Assembly (NCBI GenBank): GCA_025350775.1
Contig: JANXXF010000372.1
Span: 1 to 9,456, forward strand
Reading direction: 5' to 3'
Length of the DNA: 9,456 nt
DNA from: Actinomycetes bacterium
Lineage (GTDB): Bacteria; Actinomycetota; Thermoleophilia; Gaiellales; Gaiellaceae
The notes beneath the pieces were generated by a model. It worked only from the letters and a program-made list of their open reading frames with translations. It was not told where the DNA came from and made no database searches. Shown one piece after another: positions 1 to 7,057 of the stretch (positions within the stretch are counted from its first letter, which is position 1; every line of letters begins with the position of its first letter). The position numbers and the translations under genes were made by a program.

Positions 1-1778
1 GTCGGCGGGGCGCCCGCTGCGGGCGCGGCGCCCCCGCCCCTCGCCCGGCGCTCCGCGCGCAGCCGCGCCGTCTCCACGTCGTCCAGCGCCAGCGTCGCCG
101 GGTCGAGGGCGACGCCGTACTCGCCGCGCGCCGCAGCGACGGTGACGTAGCCGTCGATGACGTCCTCGCGCACCCGCTCCGGCTCGCGCTCGAGCGGGTC
201 GCCCCAGCCGCCACCGGTGCCGGTGGTGGAGCGCGCCAGGTCGCCGTCGGCGAGGTCGAGCCGGGGCACGCGGCCGTGGGGCCGGGTCGGCACGCCGCCG
301 CGCACGTAGACGAGGGTGTTGTGGGAGCCGTCGCTGCCGCCCGCGAGCGCCCAGGGCCGCCGTGCCCAGCCGCCCAGCGAGCCGTAGCCGGAGGCTGCCT
401 GCGCCCCGTGCAGCCGGTACTCGCGCACGACGCCGAAGCCGCCACGCCAGCGCCCGGCGCCGCCACCCGCCTCGGTGTTGAGGGCGTAGCGCTCGACCAG
501 CACGGGGTAGCGGGCCTCGACCACCTCGACCGGGTAGTTGTAGGTGTCGCCGTCAGTCGTGGCAATCAGAGCGCTCTCACCGTCGCCGGCCGACGACCCG
601 CCCCAGCCGCCGACGTTCGGCTCGGCCAGCACGAACAGCTCGCCGGTGTCGGCGTCCTCGCCCACCAGGTACGAGCAGCAGAGCGACGCGTAGCTACCCG
701 CACCCAGCCGCTCCGGCACGACGGGCGCGAGGGCGCGCCACATCAGGTCGTTGGCGAAGGCCGAGGCCTCATAGTACCAGCCGGTGGGCGACGGCGGCTG
801 GGCGCTGAAGATGGTGCCGGGCGGGATGGTGAGCGTGAACGGCCGGAAGAAGCCGTCGTTGGAGGAGGCCTGCGGCGCCGTGATCGCGCGCACGACCGTC
901 TTGCAGGCCGAGAGCAGGGCGCCGGTGGCGCAGTTGACGGGGCCGCGCGCGGCGGGGGCGCAGCCGGTGAAGTCGGCGTGGATCGTGTCGTCGCCGACGG
1001 TGACGGCGACCTCGATGTGGATCGGGTCGTCGGTGTGGCCGTCGCCGTCAACAAAGCCCTCGGCGCGGTACACGCCGTTCGGGATCTTGCGGATCTCGGC
1101 ACGCGCGATCTGCTCGCCATGATCGAGGATGTGGCCGAAGGCGTGCAGGACGAGCGGGGCACCGTAGCGCTCGCACGCCTCGGCGACGCGCCGCTCGCCG
1201 ATCGCCAGCGCAGCGAGGCCGGCGTTGAGGTCGCCGATGCCGGTGCGCGGCAGCCGGATGTTCTGGCGGATGATGTCCCAGACGGCCTCGTTGGGGCGGC
1301 CCTGCTCGACGACGCGGATCGCGGGTAGCTGCAGGCCCTCCTGGTACACCTCGGTGGCTTCCGGCGAGATCGAGCCGGGCACCGCGCCACCGATCTCGAT
1401 CCAGTGCGTCACCGTGACGGCGAAGCCGACGACGCTGCCGCCGACGACGACCGGCCGGATCAGGCAGACGTCGCACGTATGGGTGCCGCCGTTGTAGGGG
1501 ATGTTCGTGGCGAACACGTCGCCGTCGCGCATCCCCTCGAGGCCGAACTTGGCGAGGACGCCTTCGATCTGCGGGCCGAAGGTGCCGGTGAAGAGGGTCA
1601 GGCCGTTCGTCTGGGCGACGATCCGCGCCGCCGCGTCGGTGATGCCGCAGGCGAAGTCGAGCACCTCGTAGACGATCGGGCTCATGCTGGAGCGGGCGAG
1701 CACGACACCCATCTCGTCGGCGGCGGCGGTGAGCTTCTCGCGGACGATCTCGAGGGTGAAGGGGTCGGCGCCGCTCAT
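1..1778 (-). CDS. hyuB: Hydantoinase B/oxoprolinase family protein (HyuB-like), 3' end outside window
   Basis: The reverse strand is open from the ATG at 1778 to the left edge, giving 592 codons without a stop. The protein begins MSGADPFTLEIVREKL and continues with family-typical stretches: SPIVYEVLDFACGI near residues 33-46, HWIEIGG at 125-131, and TGTGGGWGDPLERE at about 519-532 near the C-terminus. HyuB proteins are usually about 550-650 residues, so only a short tail is missing. The family works with HyuA in ATP-dependent opening of cyclic amides (N-methylhydantoin, 5-oxoproline); relatives are subunits of acetone and acetophenone carboxylases, so hydantoin itself is not assured. It is probably cytoplasmic. 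It is transcribed divergently from the Mo-hydroxylase operon. The start is supported by a TAGATT -10 box seven bases upstream and no Shine-Dalgarno, as in leaderless actinobacterial genes. The family is confident; the substrate is not known. Confidence 0.9.
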   Translation of the reverse strand, partial: MSGADPFTLEIVREKLTAAADEMGVVLARSSMSPIVYEVLDFACGITDAAARIVAQTNGLTLFTGTFGPQIEGVLAKFGLEGMRDGDVFATNIPYNGGTHTCDVCLIRPVVVGGSVVGFAVTVTHWIEIGGAVPGSISPEATEVYQEGLQLPAIRVVEQGRPNEAVWDIIRQNIRLPRTGIGDLNAGLAALAIGERRVAEACERYGAPLVLHAFGHILDHGEQIARAEIRKIPNGVYRAEGFVDGDGHTDDPIHIEVAVTVGDDTIHADFTGCAPAARGPVNCATGALLSACKTVVRAITAPQASSNDGFFRPFTLTIPPGTIFSAQPPSPTGWYYEASAFANDLMWRALAPVVPERLGAGSYASLCCSYLVGEDADTGELFVLAEPNVGGWGGSSAGDGESALIATTDGDTYNYPVEVVEARYPVLVERYALNTEAGGGAGRWRGGFGVVREYRLHGAQAASGYGSLGGWARRPWALAGGSDGSHNTLVYVRGGVPTRPHGRVPRLDLADGDLARSTTGTGGGWGDPLEREPERVREDVIDGYVTVAAARGEYGVALDPATLALDDVETARLRAERRARGGGAAPAAGAPP

Positions 1779-1785
1779 CGGGGGG

Positions 1786-1791
1786 AATCTA
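1786..1791 (-). promoter_or_regulatory. Probable -10 box of the hyuB-like gene (leaderless)
   Basis: On the minus strand this reads TAGATT, matching the actinobacterial TANNNT -10 pattern. Seven bases separate it from the ATG, which would place the transcript start at or next to the start codon. No convincing -35 box is seen 16-18 bases upstream, so activation by a bound regulator is possible. Confidence 0.45.
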
Positions 1792-1824
1792 TCCGGGAGC
1801 CGGGCTACCAGGTGGCCGAGCTAT

Positions 1825-1854
1825 CCGGCGGCCGACCGGCCGGCGCGCCGCCGG
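1825..1854. promoter_or_regulatory. 30-bp nested dyad, candidate operator between divergent genes
   Basis: CCGGCGGC (1825-1832) and GCCGCCGG (1847-1854) are perfect inverted repeats. Between them, centred on the same point, lies the palindrome CCGGCCGG (1836-1843). Twelve of fifteen base pairs about the centre are complementary. The site lies in the middle of the 129-bp divergent intergenic region, where a shared repressor or activator would be expected. GC-rich DNA makes such symmetry more likely by chance, and no regulator gene is visible in the window. Confidence 0.45.
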
Positions 1855-1884
1855 GTGAACCGACTCCGCGTGAACCGCTGCCGC
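1855..1884 (+). repeat. Tandem 15-bp direct repeat upstream of the Mo-hydroxylase operon
   Basis: GTGAACCGACTCCGC (1855-1869) is followed at once by GTGAACCGCTGCCGC (1870-1884). The two units agree at 12 of 15 positions and share the exact octamer GTGAACCG. They sit over the presumed -35 region of the operon promoter and directly abut the 30-bp dyad. A tandem regulator-binding site is one reading; local duplication is another. Confidence 0.5.
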
Positions 1885-1898
1885 GCCCGTTGTATCGT
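1870..1898 (+). promoter_or_regulatory. Probable promoter of the Mo-hydroxylase operon
   Basis: A TATCGT hexamer (1893-1898) fits TANNNT. A weak -35-like GTGAAC (1870-1875) lies 17 bases upstream, inside the second tandem repeat. Only nine bases separate the -10 box from the ATG at 1908, and no Shine-Dalgarno is visible, so a leaderless or near-leaderless message is likely. Confidence 0.45.
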
Positions 1899-1907
1899 TG
1901 CTCCCTG

Positions 1908-4247
1908 ATGGCAACCCAGGAGCAGGCCCAGCCCGAGGCGATCCGCCCGGACGGCGTCGAGAAGGTGACCGGTGCGGCGCGCTACGTCGCCGACCTTGCG
2001 CGCCCCGGTCTCCTGCACGGGCGGCTGCTGCTCGCCGGGGTAGCGCACGCGCGGCTGCTCGGAATCGACACGACGGCGGCGCGGGCGCTGCCCGGTGTGC
2101 TGGCCGTCGTCACGCAGGACGACGTGCCCGACGTGCGCTACGGCGCCTTCGTCCAGGATCGCACGCTGTTCGCGCGCGGCACGATCCGTTTCGAGGGCGA
2201 GGTCGTGGCAGCGGTGGCGGCGGTGTCGGCGGAGATCGCCGAGGCGGCCTGCCTCCTGATCCGGGTGGAGCTGGAGGAGCTCGCGCCGCTGCTCGACCCC
2301 GAGGCGGCGCTGGTCGACGGCGCGCCGCTCGTGCATCCCGGGTGGGAGAGCTACGAGGCCGGGCCTACCGTGGTGCGGCGCGGCAACGACTGCGCGGCGA
2401 TGACCTCGGTGAAGGGTGACGTCGAAGGGGGCTTCGCCGAGGCCGACATCGTGGTGCGCGAGCGCTACGCGACCGACATGACGCATGCCGCGCCGATCGA
2501 GCCGCACCTTGCGCTCGCCGAGTGGCAGGGCGACGCCGTGACCGTGTGGTCGTCGACACAGGCGCCCTTCGGCGCGCGCGCCGGCGTCGCACGGACGCTG
2601 CAGTTGGCCGAGAGCAAGGTGCGCGTGGTGGTGCCGACGCTGGGCGGCGGCTTCGGTGGCAAGTGCGACTTCCACTTCGAGGCGCATGCTGCCGTGCTGG
2701 CGCGTGCCGCGGGCCGGCCGGTGCTGCTCCAGCTGTCGCGCCGCCAGGAGTTCCTCGCCACCGACAAGACCCGCCACCCGATCGCGATCGACCTGGAGAC
2801 GGGCGTGCGCAACGACGGCACAATCACCGCGCGCCGCGCCCGCATCGTCCTCGACGGCGGGGCTTACACCTCGGACTCGCTCTACTCGACCGAGCTCGCG
2901 CTGATGACGGCAGCCGGCCCGTACCGCATCCCGAACTTCCACGCCACCTCGCACACCGCCTACACGACGCGCACCCCCGCCGGCTCCGTGCGCGCGCCGG
3001 GCGGGCCGCAGCTGTGCTGGGCGGTCGAGCAGCACACCGACGTGCTGGCCGAGCGCGTCGGGCTCGACCCGGTCGAGTTCCGGCGGCGCAACCTCGTGAC
3101 CGACGGGGATACAGGGCCGACGGGCCAGCTCTTCCGCAACCCTGCGGCAGTCGAGTGCCTGGAGCGCGCCGTCGCCCTCGCCGGCTGGGGAGACGATGGA
3201 GGCGCGGCCCGCCTCCCCGACGGCGAGGCGCTCGGCGTCGCCTGCTCGTGGTGGCCGAGCGTGCCCGCCCCCTCGGGCGCGTACGTCAAGCTGAACGCCG
3301 ACGGCTCCGGCACCATCATCACCGGCGCCCAGGAGAACGGCAGCGGCGCCGTCATGGCCCTGCCACTGCTGGCGGCCCGCGAGCTGGGCATGCAGCCCGG
3401 CCAGTTCTCCGTCCTCCACCAGGACACCGCGGCCGGCCCCTGGGACATGGGCAGCCAGGGCAGCCAGACGACGATCAACAACGGCCGCGCCGTCGTGGCC
3501 GCCGCCGCCGAGGTACGCGAGCAGCTGCTCGCCCTGGCCAGCGACCTGCTCGACGTCGCCCCCGCCGACCTCGAGCTGGCAGCAGGCGTCGTCCGCGCCA
3601 AGGACGCGCCCTCCCGCTCGGTCGTGATCGCGGCGCTCGCTGCGCGCGCCCACGGCGGCGAACTGCTGCTCGGCAGCGGCTCCGGAACGCCTCCCCCACT
3701 ACCCGAGCACGACCTCTCTGCCTGCTCCGGCCGCGGCTTCTTCGGGGCGTTCGGGTCGCCCTCGTTCACCTGTCACATCTCACGGGTGCGGGTCGACCGG
3801 GAGACGGGCGTGGCCCGTGTGCTCGAGCACACGGCGGTGCACGACTACGGCTTCGTCGTCAACCCGGCGGGCGCCCGCGGCCAGGTCGAGGGCGGCTCGC
3901 TGCAGGGCATCGGCCTGGCCCTGTCGGAGGGCACCAGCTACGGGCCTGACGGCCGCCAGCTCAACCCGCAGCTGCTCGACTACAAGCTGCAGACGGCCGC
4001 CGACGCGCCGCGCTTCCGCGTCGCCTTCGTCGAGGGCAGCCTGGCCGAGGGGACGCCGCACGGGATGAAGGGGGTCGGCGAGCCGCCCGTGGTGCCGCCG
4101 GCAGGCGCTGTCGGCAACGCGATCGCGCGGGCGACCGGCGCCCGGGTGCGGCGTCTGCCGATGACGCCGGAGCGCGTGTGGGCAGCGGCGAACGGGATCG
4201 CCGCCGACGCAGCGACTGCGTCGACCGACAGCGTGGCCGAGGCATGA
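1908..4247 (+). CDS. Xanthine dehydrogenase/CO dehydrogenase family, molybdopterin-binding (large) subunit
   Basis: This 779-residue protein is the catalytic subunit of a molybdenum hydroxylase, which inserts an oxygen from water into a C-H bond of a heterocycle or aldehyde and passes electrons to 2Fe-2S and FAD partners. The N-terminal hammerhead domain covers about residues 12-130 and the two Mo-cofactor domains the rest. Visible motifs are HAAPIEPH at 193-200, GGGFGGK at 246-252, VRAPGGPQ at 361-368 and GVGEPP at 722-727, where E725 matches the catalytic glutamate. The AYRCSFR loop of form I CO dehydrogenase is absent, which argues against CO oxidation. The ATG at 1908 is chosen because the -10 box lies just upstream and family similarity begins there; the open frame extends to 1404 only by overlapping the reverse-strand gene. 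Its TGA overlaps the ATG of the next gene. The substrate cannot be read from sequence. Confidence 0.93.
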   Translation: MATQEQAQPEAIRPDGVEKVTGAARYVADLARPGLLHGRLLLAGVAHARLLGIDTTAARALPGVLAVVTQDDVPDVRYGAFVQDRTLFARGTIRFEGEVVAAVAAVSAEIAEAACLLIRVELEELAPLLDPEAALVDGAPLVHPGWESYEAGPTVVRRGNDCAAMTSVKGDVEGGFAEADIVVRERYATDMTHAAPIEPHLALAEWQGDAVTVWSSTQAPFGARAGVARTLQLAESKVRVVVPTLGGGFGGKCDFHFEAHAAVLARAAGRPVLLQLSRRQEFLATDKTRHPIAIDLETGVRNDGTITARRARIVLDGGAYTSDSLYSTELALMTAAGPYRIPNFHATSHTAYTTRTPAGSVRAPGGPQLCWAVEQHTDVLAERVGLDPVEFRRRNLVTDGDTGPTGQLFRNPAAVECLERAVALAGWGDDGGAARLPDGEALGVACSWWPSVPAPSGAYVKLNADGSGTIITGAQENGSGAVMALPLLAARELGMQPGQFSVLHQDTAAGPWDMGSQGSQTTINNGRAVVAAAAEVREQLLALASDLLDVAPADLELAAGVVRAKDAPSRSVVIAALAARAHGGELLLGSGSGTPPPLPEHDLSACSGRGFFGAFGSPSFTCHISRVRVDRETGVARVLEHTAVHDYGFVVNPAGARGQVEGGSLQGIGLALSEGTSYGPDGRQLNPQLLDYKLQTAADAPRFRVAFVEGSLAEGTPHGMKGVGEPPVVPPAGAVGNAIARATGARVRRLPMTPERVWAAANGIAADAATASTDSVAEA

Positions 4248-5167
4248 CCACGTACGGGGCGCCGCGCACGGTAGCCGAGGCGGTGGCACTGCTCGCAACG
4301 ACGCCCGGGGCCGTCGTCGTGGCCGGCGGCACGGATCTCGTCGTGGCGGTTCGGTCAGGCAAGCAGGAGTGGCCAGCCGCACTGGTCGCGATCCACGGCG
4401 TCGAGGAGTTGCGCGGGATCGAGGAGCCGACGGGCGGCGGCCTGCGGCTGGGCGCGCTCGTCACCCACGCCGAGCTTGCCGGGCACGCAGTGGTTCGCCG
4501 CCACTTTGCCGCGCTCGCCGATGCGTCGGCGATCGTCGGCTCGCCGGCGACGCGCGGCACCGGCACCGTCGGCGGCAACATCGCCAACTCCTCGCCGGCC
4601 ATGGAGCTGGGCTCACCGCTGCTCGTGCACGGCGCCGAGCTCGAGCTGGCCGGGCCTGCGGGCACGCGTCGGGTCGCTGTGAGCGCCTTCCTGGCCGGCC
4701 CCGGCCGCACGACCGCGCACCCCGGCGAGCTCGTCGTCGCGGTGCGCCTGCCGGCGCCGGGCAGTGCCGACGGCGCCTCCACCACCGGCTCCGCCTACGT
4801 CCGCCTGCAGTACCGCCGCGCCATGGAGATCGCCGTCGTCGGCGCCGCCGCGCTCGTCACGCTGGCCGCCGACGGCACCCTTGCCGCGGCTCGCGTTGCG
4901 CTCACCGCCGTCGCGCCAACCTGCGTCGAGGTGCCTGGCGTCGCCGCCGCCCTCGCCGGCCGCGCCCCGACCGACGAGGCGTTCGCCGCGGCCGCCGGCC
5001 TCGCGGCCGCCGTCGCCTCACCGATCAGCGACGTGCGCGCCTCCGACGTCTACCGCCTCGCACAGGTGCCCGTGGCCGTGCGTCGCGCCCTCGCCGCCGC
5101 CGTCGCCCGCGCCCGCGGCGACCACGCTGCCGCCCCGATCCCGTCGTCCAACCAGTGGAGCCCCTGA
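4244..5167 (+). CDS. Molybdenum hydroxylase FAD-binding (medium) subunit, CoxM/XdhB-like
   Basis: This 307-residue subunit carries FAD and hands electrons from the iron-sulfur subunit to the final acceptor. The two FAD-binding motifs of the family are present: AGGTDL at 27-32 and TVGGNIANSS at 108-117. The C-terminal part has YVRLQYRRAMEIAVVG from residue 185 and SDVRASDVYR, as in the CoxM family C-terminal domain. Length is normal (about 280-300). The ATG overlaps the stop codon of the large-subunit gene in an ATGA, and no good Shine-Dalgarno is present, so translation is probably coupled. No signal peptide is seen, consistent with a cytoplasmic three-subunit complex. The alanine-rich tail is typical of GC-rich genomes. 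Confidence 0.93.
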   Translation: MTTYGAPRTVAEAVALLATTPGAVVVAGGTDLVVAVRSGKQEWPAALVAIHGVEELRGIEEPTGGGLRLGALVTHAELAGHAVVRRHFAALADASAIVGSPATRGTGTVGGNIANSSPAMELGSPLLVHGAELELAGPAGTRRVAVSAFLAGPGRTTAHPGELVVAVRLPAPGSADGASTTGSAYVRLQYRRAMEIAVVGAAALVTLAADGTLAAARVALTAVAPTCVEVPGVAAALAGRAPTDEAFAAAAGLAAAVASPISDVRASDVYRLAQVPVAVRRALAAAVARARGDHAAAPIPSSNQWSP

Positions 5168-5175
5168 TCCTCGCC

Positions 5176-5667
5176 GTGGCACCCGTCGCCGTCACCCTCA
5201 CCGTCAACCGCATCCCGGTTGCCGCCGCGATCGAGCCGACGCGCTCGCTGCTCTCGCTGCTGCGCGCCGAGGCCGGCCAGACCGGCGCCAAGGAGGGCTG
5301 CGACGACTCCGAGTGCGGCGCCTGCATGGTGCTGCTGGATGGCCGCCCCGTGAACTCGTGCAGCTACCTCGCGGTGCAGGCCGACGGCCGCAGCGTGACC
5401 ACCGTCGAGGGCCTCGGCCGCGCCGACCGGCTGAGCGGGCTGCAGCAGGCGCTGCTCGAGCACGGCGGCGTCCAGTGCGGCTTCTGCACGCCGGGCATGC
5501 TCATCTCGGCCACGGCCCTCCTGGCCACGACGCCCGACCCCAGCGAGGACGAGGTGCGGCAGGCGCTGGCCGGCAATCTCTGCCGCTGCACGGGCTACCA
5601 GACCATCGTCGACGCCGTCCTCGCCACCGCGGGCGTGGCCGGAGCCTCCCCCGCCCCGCCCGCATGA
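5176..5667 (+). CDS. Molybdenum hydroxylase 2Fe-2S (small) subunit, CoxS/XdhC-like
   Basis: From the GTG at 5176 the protein has 163 residues. It holds eight cluster cysteines: C42, C47, C50 and C62 (C-X4-C-X2-C-X11-C, plant-ferredoxin type) and C101, C104, C136 and C138 (C-X2-C and C-X-C of the helical second domain, in QCGFCTPG and NLCRCTGY). These two 2Fe-2S clusters relay electrons from the Mo centre to FAD. All ligands are intact. The start is uncertain: GTG 5176 gives the usual short lead before VTLTVN, while GTG 5155 in the same frame adds seven residues and overlaps the upstream gene by 13 bases. Neither has a well-placed Shine-Dalgarno and there is no ATG. The stop overlaps the next ATG. 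Confidence 0.92.
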   Translation: MAPVAVTLTVNRIPVAAAIEPTRSLLSLLRAEAGQTGAKEGCDDSECGACMVLLDGRPVNSCSYLAVQADGRSVTTVEGLGRADRLSGLQQALLEHGGVQCGFCTPGMLISATALLATTPDPSEDEVRQALAGNLCRCTGYQTIVDAVLATAGVAGASPAPPA

Positions 5668-6659
5668 CCGGTGGCCGCTCCCCCATCGGCGTCGTCCTCG
5701 GCAGCCACATGCCGCCCGAGCAGATCGTCGCCACCGCCCGCCGCGCCGAGGAGCTCGGCTACGGCGAGCTGTGGTTCTCGGAGGACTGCTTCTTCACCGG
5801 GGCCTTCGCCGGGATCGCGGCGGCGCTGGGCGCCACGCGCGAGCTGCCGCTGGGCCTCGGCATCGCCTCCGCGGTCACACGCCACCCGGCGCTGCTGGCG
5901 ATGGAGTGCGCGACGCTCTCGCGTCTCTTCCCCGGCCGCTTCCTGCCGGGCGTCGGCCTCGGGGTGCCGTTCTGGCTCGACCAGCTGGGGCTCCGGCCGC
6001 GCTCGCCGTTGACGGCGCTGCGCGAGTGCGTCACCGCCCTGCGCCGGCTGCTCGACGGCGAGACCGTCACCGAGCAGGGTGCGCTCTTCAGCTTCGACGA
6101 GGTCGTCCTCACCCACAGGCCGGCGGAGCGCCTGCCGATCTACACAGGCCTCGTCGGGCCGAAGGGGCTGCAGCTTTCGGGCGAGCTTGCCGACGGCACC
6201 GTCCTCTCGGTCCTCGCCAGCGTCGAGTACATTCGCTGGGCGCGCGAGCGCATCGCCGAGGGCCAGGCCGCCGCCGGCCGCACGGGCGGGCCGCACCGCG
6301 TCGTCACGTACGTCCTCTACGCCGTCGACGACGACCCGGCCACCGCCCGCGCAGCCGTTCGCGACGCCGTCGCCTTCTACCTCGCGGCGATGCCCGACAA
6401 TGCCCTCACCGAGGTGCTCGGCATCCAGGCCGAGGTGCAGGAGAAGCTGGCGCGCGGCGGCCTCGAGCTGCTCACCCGCGAGCTGCCCGACGCCTGGATC
6501 GATGCCATGGCGATCGCCGGTACCCCGGCCGAGTGCGCCGCGAAGCTGCAGGCGTTTCTCGCCGCCGGCTCCGACGCGATCGGCCTCTGGCTCTTCCCGC
6601 TCGACCGTGGCGAAGAGGTGCTCGAGCGCACCGCCCGCGACGTCCTCCCCCGCCTCTGA
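5664..6659 (+). CDS. LLM class flavin-dependent oxidoreductase (luciferase-like; FMN or F420)
   Basis: This 331-residue protein belongs to the luciferase-like TIM-barrel superfamily, whose members use FMN or coenzyme F420 to oxidise, reduce or oxygenate small molecules. The N-terminus IGVVLGSHMPPEQIVATARR is followed by AEELGYGELWFSED, the first barrel strands of this fold. TRHPALLAMECATLSRLFPGRF follows, and later IYTGLVGPKGLQLSGELADG, which resembles the Mer/F420-dependent branch. Length is typical (about 300-350). There is no signal peptide or membrane segment. Its ATG overlaps the TGA of the 2Fe-2S gene in an ATGA, so it is probably translated with the Mo-hydroxylase subunits and may act on the same compound or its product. 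The reaction and the cofactor choice cannot be settled from sequence. Confidence 0.88.
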   Translation: MTGGRSPIGVVLGSHMPPEQIVATARRAEELGYGELWFSEDCFFTGAFAGIAAALGATRELPLGLGIASAVTRHPALLAMECATLSRLFPGRFLPGVGLGVPFWLDQLGLRPRSPLTALRECVTALRRLLDGETVTEQGALFSFDEVVLTHRPAERLPIYTGLVGPKGLQLSGELADGTVLSVLASVEYIRWARERIAEGQAAAGRTGGPHRVVTYVLYAVDDDPATARAAVRDAVAFYLAAMPDNALTEVLGIQAEVQEKLARGGLELLTRELPDAWIDAMAIAGTPAECAAKLQAFLAAGSDAIGLWLFPLDRGEEVLERTARDVLPRL

Positions 6660-6682
6660 CCCGATCCAGCCCGGCCCGACCC

Positions 6683-6688
6683 GAGGAG
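6683..6688 (+). promoter_or_regulatory. Strong Shine-Dalgarno of the REDY-like gene
   Basis: GAGGAG lies five bases before the ATG at 6694. It is the clearest ribosome-binding site in the operon, fixes the start of the small last gene, and suggests that gene is translated independently and efficiently rather than by coupling. Confidence 0.75.
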
Positions 6689-6693
6689 CACCC

Positions 6694-7008
6694 ATGGCCC
6701 AGCGCGTCTTCTTCATCAACAAGCTCCACCCCGGCGTCGACCCCGACGACTACGAGGCGTGGATCCGGCGCGTCGACTACCCGATCGCGCGCGCCCAGGG
6801 CGCCATCCTCGCCTACACCGTCACGCGCATCGACGGCACGCTCTCGGGGGAGGGCTCGTCGCCGTACAGCCATCTCGAGGTGATCGACATCACCAATCTC
6901 GACGAGTACCGGGCGCTCGGGGCGAAGCCCGAGTTCGTGCAGCTGCTCAGCGAGTGGTCGGAGTTCGTGGCCGAAGCCCTGATGGTGCACGGCACCGTCA
7001 TCGACTGA
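6694..7008 (+). CDS. REDY/HapK-like small dimeric alpha/beta-barrel protein
   Basis: This 104-residue protein looks like the RedY/HapK family. It begins MAQRVFFINKLHPGVDPDDY, followed by EAWIRRVDYPIARA; the middle has IDGTLSGEGSSPYSHLEVIDI and the end has a helix running into EFVAEALMVHGTVID. Named relatives occur in prodigiosin-type and bisindole biosynthetic clusters and adopt a ferredoxin-like dimeric alpha/beta-barrel fold. Here it is the last gene of a Mo-hydroxylase/LLM operon, 34 bases after the LLM gene. It has no signal peptide and no cysteine. It might help a reactive product cyclise, rearrange or leave the oxidoreductase, but that is inference. A broader EthD/ABM-type barrel annotation is the main alternative. 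The assignment comes from recalled family pattern, not from a search. Confidence 0.72.
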   Translation: MAQRVFFINKLHPGVDPDDYEAWIRRVDYPIARAQGAILAYTVTRIDGTLSGEGSSPYSHLEVIDITNLDEYRALGAKPEFVQLLSEWSEFVAEALMVHGTVID

Positions 7009-7025
7009 TGCCGTAGCGGCATCGG
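7005..7025 (+). terminator. Hairpin spanning the stop codon at the end of the operon
   Basis: GATGCCG (7007-7013) and CGGCATC (7017-7023) pair perfectly around a TAG loop; a T-G wobble and a C-G pair extend the stem to nine pairs. The stem includes bases of the TGA stop of the REDY-like gene. No T-tract follows, so it would be an actinobacterial-type terminator or an mRNA 3'-end stabiliser rather than a classical intrinsic terminator. Confidence 0.45.
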
Positions 7026-7042
7026 CCGCGCCGCCAGCGCGG
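7026..7042. promoter_or_regulatory. Inverted repeat abutting the permease -10 box
   Basis: CCGCGC (7026-7031) and GCGCGG (7037-7042) are perfect inverted repeats with a five-base spacer. The right arm ends one base before the TAGGCT -10 box, so the repeat fills the promoter spacer. It could be an operator, or a second hairpin stacked on the one at 7005-7025. The sequence is pure GC in both arms, so chance is a real alternative. Confidence 0.3.
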
Positions 7043-7048
7043 TAGGCT
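7043..7048 (+). promoter_or_regulatory. Probable -10 box of the permease gene
   Basis: TAGGCT fits TANNNT and lies nine bases before the ATG at 7058. No Shine-Dalgarno is seen between them, so a leaderless message is likely. No good -35 box is recognised at 16-18 bases. Confidence 0.45.
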
Positions 7049-7057
7049 GGCTGACCC

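Noticed and set aside
276..1328. 350-codon forward open frame on the left
   Set aside because: It is the shadow of the reverse-strand hyuB-like gene, which has family motifs along its whole length.
1404..1907. N-terminal extension of the Mo-hydroxylase large subunit (open frame from 1404)
   Set aside because: It overlaps the well-supported reverse-strand hyuB-like gene, has no family similarity, and a promoter and good ATG sit at 1893-1910.
1821..3653. 610-codon reverse-strand open frame opposite the large-subunit gene
   Set aside because: It lies antisense to a motif-rich gene; its composition (Arg, His, Gly and Ala-rich without motifs) is what GC-rich shadow frames give.
1908..5667. Aerobic CO dehydrogenase (coxMSL)
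   Set aside because: The AYRCSFR active-site loop is missing and the gene order differs; only the general family is supported.
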